Assembly: GCA_947459425.1 (NCBI GenBank)
Contig: CANHDJ010000002.1
Location: 1 to 60,050 of the forward strand
Direction of reading: 5' to 3'
Origin: Ignavibacteria bacterium
GTDB lineage: Bacteria > Bacteroidota > Ignavibacteria > Kapaibacteriales > UBA4661
Length of the DNA: 60,050 nt
Shown here: positions 55,806 to 60,050 of the stretch, in pieces
Layout of the letters: each line of letters starts with the position of its first letter
Numbering within the stretch: position 1 is the stretch's first letter
Position numbers and translations under genes: made by a program
Notes under the pieces: generated by a model
What the model saw: the letters and a program-made list of their open reading frames with translations, nothing else
What the model was told of the DNA's origin: nothing
Databases searched by the model: none

Positions 55806-55975
55806 AACTCCAAACTCCTGAATAAGGCAAGGCAAGAAGCGCAAAACCACGTCACATACTGTGCGTAGAACCTTGAAATAGCCTCGCTTGATGAAGAAAA
55901 TAGGTAATTAGCATTATGCACAGACAACGAATTTACATATTTTTTTCGGCGTGGCAAGATGATAGGCGAAAATCA

Positions 55976-56081
55976 TTAGGGCAATCGCATGAAAATAGTC
56001 TCTACACATTGGACGACAAGCATTGGCAAAAATCAGATACAGATTTGATATGGGTTTTGATATTTCATACGATTGCCCTAA
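55976..56081. mobile_element. 106-bp MITE-like element with 19-bp terminal inverted repeats
   Basis: Terminal repeats of 19 bp (55976-55994, TTAGGGCAATCGCATGAAA, and 56063-56081) match as inverted copies with a single mismatch and enclose 68 bases without a gene. If the first TA (TTAGGG) and last TA (CCCTAA) are read as target duplication, the element fits insertion at TA, as used by the IS630-Tc1-mariner group. It lies in the 335-base gap (55806-56140) between the ligase and acyl-CoA dehydrogenase genes; the rest holds a terminator and the ligase leader. Confidence 0.55.
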
Positions 56082-56117
56082 AAAAAACTCACTCTTGCTT
56101 GTAGCAAAAGTGAGTTT
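56081..56117 (-). terminator. Rho-independent terminator after the acyl-CoA dehydrogenase gene
   Basis: On the minus strand a 15-bp stem with one G-T wobble (56085-56099 with 56103-56117) and a 3-base loop runs into eight T residues, 24 bases past the stop at 56141. The T-run overlaps the edge of the MITE-like element. Confidence 0.88.
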
Positions 56118-56140
56118 GTAAAAAGCTTCCGAATAAGTCT

Positions 56141-57295
56141 TTACACGGTCTCTTTCAATACTTCGCGAGCAATCACAATATGCTGTACCTCGCTTGTACC
56201 CTCGTAAATCTCGGTAATTTTGGCATCACGTAAAAAGCGCTCCACAAGGTACTCACGGACATAACCATAACCACCATGCACTTGAATAGCTTCCAGAGCC
56301 ACTTCTACGGCAATTTTTGAAGCAAAAAGTTTTGCATGAGCGGCAGCTTTGATGATGTTTTCGTGCTTATCTTTCATCGTTGCAGCTTTGAGAATGAGCA
56401 ACCGTGCGGCTTCGATTTTGACGGACATTTCGGCAAGTTTGAATTGAATTGCTTGCAAATCAGCAATGGGGCGGTTAAATGCCTTGCGCTCTTTGGAATA
56501 CTTCACCGCTGCTTCAAATGCGCCTTGCGCAATACCGAGCGCCTGAGAAGCAATACCAATGCGCCCGCCATTCAAAACTTCCATGGCAATATTGAAGCCC
56601 CGACCAACTTCACCCAAGACGTGCGTAGAATGGGAAACCTTGACGTTGGTAAAACTGAGTGAACACGTGTCACTGGAGCGAATGCCCATTTTATCCTCTT
56701 TTTTGCCGCGTTCAAATCCGTCCATATCGCCTTCAACGATAAAGCAGGTAATTCCTTTATGGCGTTTTTCGCGGTCGGTTTGCGCCAAAACAAGGAAAAT
56801 ACTCGCGGTTGTGCCATTGGTAATCCAGTTTTTTGCGCCATTGATAACCCAACTGCCGTTTTGCTGAACAGCGATGGTTGCTTGCTGTGTCGCATCTGAG
56901 CCTGCGCCAGGTTCGCTTAGGCAAAACGCTCCGATTTTCTGCCCTGAAGCCAATGGGCGCAAAAAGCGCTCTTTTTGCTCATCGGTGCCGTACTGCTCCA
57001 AAGCCCAGCAAACAAGCGAGTTATTAACCGACATGACCACACCAACGCTGGCATCAACTTTACAAATCTCCTCCATAGCGATAGTGTAACTAACAGCATC
57101 CAAGCCGCTTCCGCCCCATTCTGGCGAAACCATCATGCCCATAAAGCCGAGTTCACCAAGTTGGCGGATAATGTCGTGGGGAAATTCCGCCGTCAAATCG
57201 CGCTCAACCGAAGAGGGAGCGATAACATCTTGAGCAAAATCGCGTGCGGTGCGGCGAATCATCTCGTGCGTTTCGGTAAATTGCAGCGTAGTCAT
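56141..57295 (-). CDS. Acyl-CoA dehydrogenase (short/medium-chain type)
   Basis: 384 residues, standard length. Motifs: GAFCLSEPGAGSDATQQ and WVINGAKNWITNGTTA (FAD and substrate sites), MGIRSSDTCSLSFTNVKV, and the C-terminal QVHGGYGYVREYLVERFLRD and ITEIYEGTSEVQHIVIAR block with the catalytic Glu. It oxidises acyl-CoA to enoyl-CoA with FAD and passes electrons to ETF. The neighbouring acyl-CoA ligase supports a role in fatty acid oxidation. A 16-bp palindrome lies 78 bases upstream. Etf genes are not in the window. Confidence 0.94.
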   Translation of the reverse strand: MTTLQFTETHEMIRRTARDFAQDVIAPSSVERDLTAEFPHDIIRQLGELGFMGMMVSPEWGGSGLDAVSYTIAMEEICKVDASVGVVMSVNNSLVCWALEQYGTDEQKERFLRPLASGQKIGAFCLSEPGAGSDATQQATIAVQQNGSWVINGAKNWITNGTTASIFLVLAQTDREKRHKGITCFIVEGDMDGFERGKKEDKMGIRSSDTCSLSFTNVKVSHSTHVLGEVGRGFNIAMEVLNGGRIGIASQALGIAQGAFEAAVKYSKERKAFNRPIADLQAIQFKLAEMSVKIEAARLLILKAATMKDKHENIIKAAAHAKLFASKIAVEVALEAIQVHGGYGYVREYLVERFLRDAKITEIYEGTSEVQHIVIAREVLKETV

Positions 57296-57372
57296 AATGA
57301 TTGAGAAGAAATAAAGATGAGGAAGACAAGGGGTTATCGTAGTTGTTACTCACAAAACGTCTATTGCGCAAC

Positions 57373-57388
57373 CGTTGACACGTCAACG
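57373..57388. promoter_or_regulatory. Perfect palindrome CGTTGAC-AC-GTCAACG upstream of acyl-CoA dehydrogenase
   Basis: Seven-base arms with a two-base centre form an operator-like palindrome 78 bases before the start codon, downstream of the convergent-free end of rsmG. TetR/FadR-type regulators of fatty acid breakdown bind sites of this kind; the identity of the regulator is unknown. Confidence 0.4.
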
Positions 57389-57474
57389 AAATAGATACGG
57401 GCAAATATGCAAAAAAATCCGCATAAGCGAAAGAAGGAAAACGACGGACGAGGAAAATTTTTGCCCTCAAGCAC

Positions 57475-58137
57475 TTACGAACCCAAGCGGCATATCAACA
57501 ACTTCTTTTCTTGTGCTTTGAACCAATTCGTGCCGCTCATTTCAATCGCAATTTCCTCAACGGCAAGCGTGGGAAATTTTTTCACGGCTTCGGCAATTTC
57601 CGCTTCGAGGTCGCCACCTTTAAGAAAAAGCATCTGTGCGGTGGGCTTCAAAAGCGGCTCTACCCACGATACCAACTGCACGAGCGGTGCAACGGCGCGG
57701 GCGGTGATGACATCAAACACCTTCCGAAATTCCGCTTTATCCGCCAGCGCTTCGGCACGAACGGTTTGCGCCGAAATATGCCGCAAACCCGTGTGCTGGG
57801 CAAACATCCCGGCGGCTTTCGATTTTTTGGCAATCGAATCCACAAGCAGCATTTGAATTTCGGGCAAGGCGATTTTGAGCGGTATTCCCGGAAAGCCGCC
57901 TCCTGTCCCAACGTCCATACAACGCGCTTTAGGAGCAATCGTCGCATATTTGAGTATCGTCAGCGAATGCAAAATGTGACGTTCATAGAGATTATCCACA
58001 TCTTGCCGCGAAACCATGTTGATGCGGTCGTTCCATATCACGAGTTCATCGTGGAAACGGTTGATATTGTCCATTTGGCGGCGGTCTAAGACAATACCGT
58101 TTGCTGAGCAGACTGTCCAAAATTCTATTGAGTCCAT
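57475..58137 (-). CDS. rsmG: 16S rRNA (guanine527-N7)-methyltransferase RsmG
   Basis: 220 residues. GidB/RsmG motifs: IVLDRRQMDNINRFHDELVI near the N-terminus, WNDRINMVSRQDVDNLYERH, ARCMDVGTGGGFPGIPLKI (SAM-binding motif I, about 87-105) and DVITARAVAPLVQLVSWVEP. It methylates G527 of 16S rRNA; loss gives low-level streptomycin resistance. The mnmG, parA and parB genes often nearby are absent. It lies downstream of alkD on the same strand. Confidence 0.94.
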   Translation of the reverse strand: MDSIEFWTVCSANGIVLDRRQMDNINRFHDELVIWNDRINMVSRQDVDNLYERHILHSLTILKYATIAPKARCMDVGTGGGFPGIPLKIALPEIQMLLVDSIAKKSKAAGMFAQHTGLRHISAQTVRAEALADKAEFRKVFDVITARAVAPLVQLVSWVEPLLKPTAQMLFLKGGDLEAEIAEAVKKFPTLAVEEIAIEMSGTNWFKAQEKKLLICRLGS

Positions 58138-58143
58138 TGGGTA

Positions 58144-58171
58144 GTGTTGATTTTTGAGTGTTGATTTTTCG
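58144..58171 (+). repeat. 14-bp tandem repeat related to the heptamer family
   Basis: Two tandem copies of GTGTTGATTTTTGA (58144-58157 and 58158-58171, the second ending TCG) lie just upstream of rsmG. They share GTGTTGA with the repeats at 49049 and 58265. Confidence 0.6.
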
Positions 58172-58264
58172 GTTTTGCCCTCGGCGATAGTGCTTCATTG
58201 TGGTTGCTGAATACTGAGCTACAATAGCTGTAAACCATTGTAGAAGAAACGATTTTGGCTCTTT

Positions 58265-58298
58265 TCACTCAAAACCCAACATTCAAAACTCAACACTA
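58265..58298 (-). repeat. 14-bp tandem repeat overlapping the alkD stop codon
   Basis: On the minus strand GTGTTGAGTTTTGA, ATGTTGGGTTTTGA and GTGA run in tandem. The first copy encodes the last codons Val-Glu-Phe and stop of alkD, so the repeat supplies the end of the gene. Confidence 0.65.
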
Positions 58299-59044
58299 TT
58301 CCTCAAACGGCGCGTCCTTTTTTTCGTAAAATATTCTGGCGGTAGCTTTGCAAATTCTCTTAGCGCGTCCGCCGCTATCCATCGTGCGCTGGGAGTGCCT
58401 TGCGCTTTGATACGCTCGGCAGAGGCTATTGCTTGCTGCAAGAGTGCCGGACTGCGCTTCCCCATTTGCCTGAGCGACCAATTCACGGCTTTTTTCACAA
58501 AATTGCGCTCATCAAAAGCAAAGCGCTCCAAGAGTGGAAAAAAGGCTTCAAATCGTTCATCGGGGGCTTTTTTGTCATGTACGGCAAACTGGGCAATCAA
58601 AACGATTCCCACGCGCCGAACAAATGCTAATTCTTCTTCGCACCAAGCAATCATGCGGTCTTCTGCGTAAGGAATTTTGCAGAGAAGATTGCTGCATAAT
58701 TGGTCGCAGATGTCCCATGAATCCACTTCATGCACCCACGATTCTATCTGCTTGGGAAGCATTTCTTTCGGATCTTCTATCAATATTGCCAACAATCGCG
58801 CTTCGTGGATGCCGCTTTCCCACAGGTCTTGCGCGAGTGTGTGCAGAAGCTCGCCCTTGCGTATGCTCCGAGTATTCGCCTCAACTTTTGCTTCAATTTT
58901 TATTGAACGGGCAAGTTCGCGCAATACAGGCATAGAAATGCCCAATACCTTTTCACTTGCAATGCCGAAACGCGCCATTCCAAGGCGATTTGCGTCATTT
59001 TCCAGACTTCGTAGATGTTCAAGCAATGCGGTCGAGGTTTCCAT
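58283..59044 (-). CDS. DNA alkylation repair protein (AlkD-like DNA glycosylase)
   Basis: 253 residues of HEAT-like helical repeats. AlkD motifs: LWESGIHEARLLAILIEDPK, DSWDICDQLCSNL (Trp/Asp of the active cleft) and FVKKAVNWSLRQMGKRS. AlkD excises 3-methyl- and 7-methyl-purines without base flipping. The C-terminal residues are encoded by an intergenic repeat unit. The histidine kinase gene upstream ends 10 bases before its ATG. Confidence 0.9.
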   Translation of the reverse strand: METSTALLEHLRSLENDANRLGMARFGIASEKVLGISMPVLRELARSIKIEAKVEANTRSIRKGELLHTLAQDLWESGIHEARLLAILIEDPKEMLPKQIESWVHEVDSWDICDQLCSNLLCKIPYAEDRMIAWCEEELAFVRRVGIVLIAQFAVHDKKAPDERFEAFFPLLERFAFDERNFVKKAVNWSLRQMGKRSPALLQQAIASAERIKAQGTPSARWIAADALREFAKLPPEYFTKKRTRRLRNSVEF

Positions 59045-59054
59045 AGCATTCCCT

Positions 59055-60050
59055 TCAATTCAACATCACTTGTGCTTGGCTTACGGGTTTGCTGACAAGC
59101 GGCAGACGCACTGTAAAGGTTGAGCCTTCGTTTTGCTGGGTCTGCACCTCAATCGTTCCTCCGTGTGCGTCGATAAATTCTTTCACAATCGAAAGCCCAA
59201 CACCTGTGCCGGAGATTGTTGTGGTATTAGAAGCGCGGAAAAACGGAGTAAAGAGTTTTTCAAGGTCTTTTTCAGGAATACCAATTCCTTTGTCGCTTAT
59301 CGCTATGACCATCCACTCTGCTTCGCAATGGACATTAACGCTGACGGGCGACTGCTTGGGCGAGTATTTGATAGCGTTTGCCAGTAAATTACGAATGACA
59401 TAGCGCAAGAGTTTGATGTCGCCTTGAATATACGCCTCGCCGACGTTAATATTGCGATGCACTCTTGAGCGCGAGGTTGCCGAGGCAATAAATTCCATCT
59501 CCGTTATCAGGTTTTTACACAATTCGTTCACCTCAATAAGTGATGGCTTAAATCGCCCAACGACCGATTGAGACTCGCTTTGCGCTAGGAAGTCATTCAT
59601 CAAATCGGTTAATTCATTGATACGCAAGCGAATTTTTTGCAACTCGTCCACACGCTTGTCGGCAGGCATTCGGTCGAAATAGCGCGTCAGCAAGTCCACC
59701 GAAAGAAGCATCCCTGCAAGCGGTGTGCGAAACTCATGCGAAACGGTACTCACAAAGCGGGTCTTGAGTTCGTTGACTTGGCGTTCTTTGTCGAGCGAAA
59801 TCTGTAATTGGGTTTCGGATTGCTTTTTCTCGTCAATATCCATGAGCGCTTGAATAATGATGATTTCACCGGAATCCAAATGCAATTTGGTAGTGTAATC
59901 ATCGAACCAGCGGTATTCCGGCTCACGTCTGGGAGAATTGTCTTTCACCACTCGTAAGCGGTAGGCGCGGCGAAGCATCGTATCGGCATCATTTTGAAGC
60001 CATGTTGACCACGCTTCCTCAGCCTGTAAGCGGTCATCGTCGTGCATTGG
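59055..60050 (-). CDS. PAS/PAC sensor histidine kinase (5-prime end beyond window)
   Basis: At least 330 codons; the frame is open at the right edge, so the true start and any sensor domains lie outside. The visible part has a PAC-like segment (YRWFDDYTTKLHLDSGEIII), a coiled coil, HisKA with RFVSTVSHEFRTPLAGMLLS, and an ATPase domain with NLLANAIKYSP, ISDKGIGIPEKDLEKLF and GTGVGLSIVKEF. It is close in layout to the PAS kinase at 50678-52354. Its partner is not visible. The stop lies 10 bases before alkD. Confidence 0.92.
   Translation of the reverse strand, partial: PMHDDDRLQAEEAWSTWLQNDADTMLRRAYRLRVVKDNSPRREPEYRWFDDYTTKLHLDSGEIIIIQALMDIDEKKQSETQLQISLDKERQVNELKTRFVSTVSHEFRTPLAGMLLSVDLLTRYFDRMPADKRVDELQKIRLRINELTDLMNDFLAQSESQSVVGRFKPSLIEVNELCKNLITEMEFIASATSRSRVHRNINVGEAYIQGDIKLLRYVIRNLLANAIKYSPKQSPVSVNVHCEAEWMVIAISDKGIGIPEKDLEKLFTPFFRASNTTTISGTGVGLSIVKEFIDAHGGTIEVQTQQNEGSTFTVRLPLVSKPVSQAQVMLN

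Overview
The window looks like chromosomal DNA from a Gram-negative member of the Bacteroidota/Chlorobiota (FCB) group, possibly near Kapabacteria or Ignavibacteria; this placement is inference from gene content. The support is a TonB-dependent receptor with an N-terminal carboxypeptidase-regulatory-like domain, a protein with a type IX secretion (T9SS) type A sorting domain, LpxH for lipid A, several OmpA-domain proteins, few Shine-Dalgarno sequences (the two ribosomal protein genes are exceptions), and promoter-like sites of the Bacteroidota form TTTG-N19/20-TAnnTTTG. No rRNA, CRISPR array, prophage or intact transposon is seen. Most of the window is ordinary chromosome, with small pockets of decayed genes and repeats.

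Layout. 1-5.8 kb: a TonB receptor read leftwards behind a DtxR/IdeR-like palindrome, a remnant of an OmpA-type barrel gene, and a complete 817-residue OmpA-type protein. 6-9.4 kb: surface-polysaccharide genes (a GT4-like glycosyltransferase, a Rossmann oxidoreductase, a WcaJ-type initiating sugar-phosphate transferase). 9.4-13.9 kb: LpxH and TerC leftwards; fatty acid hydroxylase, an isolated NuoC and HPPD rightwards; then a 106-bp cruciform-like repeat. 14-22.4 kb: PurC, an M24 peptidase, a TPR protein, PurE, tRNA-Gly, LipB, a divergent response regulator/TPR-histidine kinase pair, and a DinB-family protein. 22.4-30.2 kb: two overlapping surface-protein genes, a coiled-coil envelope protein and a CPBP protease. 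30.5-39.2 kb: S6 and L9, a GT-B-like protein, a sugar-binding lipoprotein, a DUF29 protein, an M16 peptidase, a sirtuin and Lon.

39.3-42.3 kb holds the most unusual gene: a lipoprotein with a von Willebrand A domain, about 510 residues of F/Y-D-x-N-G pentapeptides, and a C-terminal OmpA peptidoglycan-binding domain. 42.5-46.7 kb: tRNA-Ser, a dead IS630-type transposase, a GAF-containing chemotaxis transducer, and the C-terminal stump of an outer-membrane barrel gene. 46.7-60 kb is almost all leftward: UvrD/PcrA, a PelG-like membrane protein translationally coupled to a PAS histidine kinase, SurE, a GtrB-type glycosyltransferase, an acyl-CoA ligase, a 106-bp MITE candidate, an acyl-CoA dehydrogenase, RsmG, AlkD and a histidine kinase cut by the window edge.

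Taken together the genes serve envelope construction (lipid A, polysaccharide, OmpA anchoring, T9SS cargo), signal transduction (three histidine kinases, one response regulator, one chemotaxis transducer) and housekeeping (purines, lipoate, ribosome, proteolysis, DNA repair). The features most worth following are the VWA/pentad/OmpA lipoprotein, the metal-box-like operator, three hairpins sharing one stem sequence, the two compact 106-bp repeat elements, and the gene stumps.
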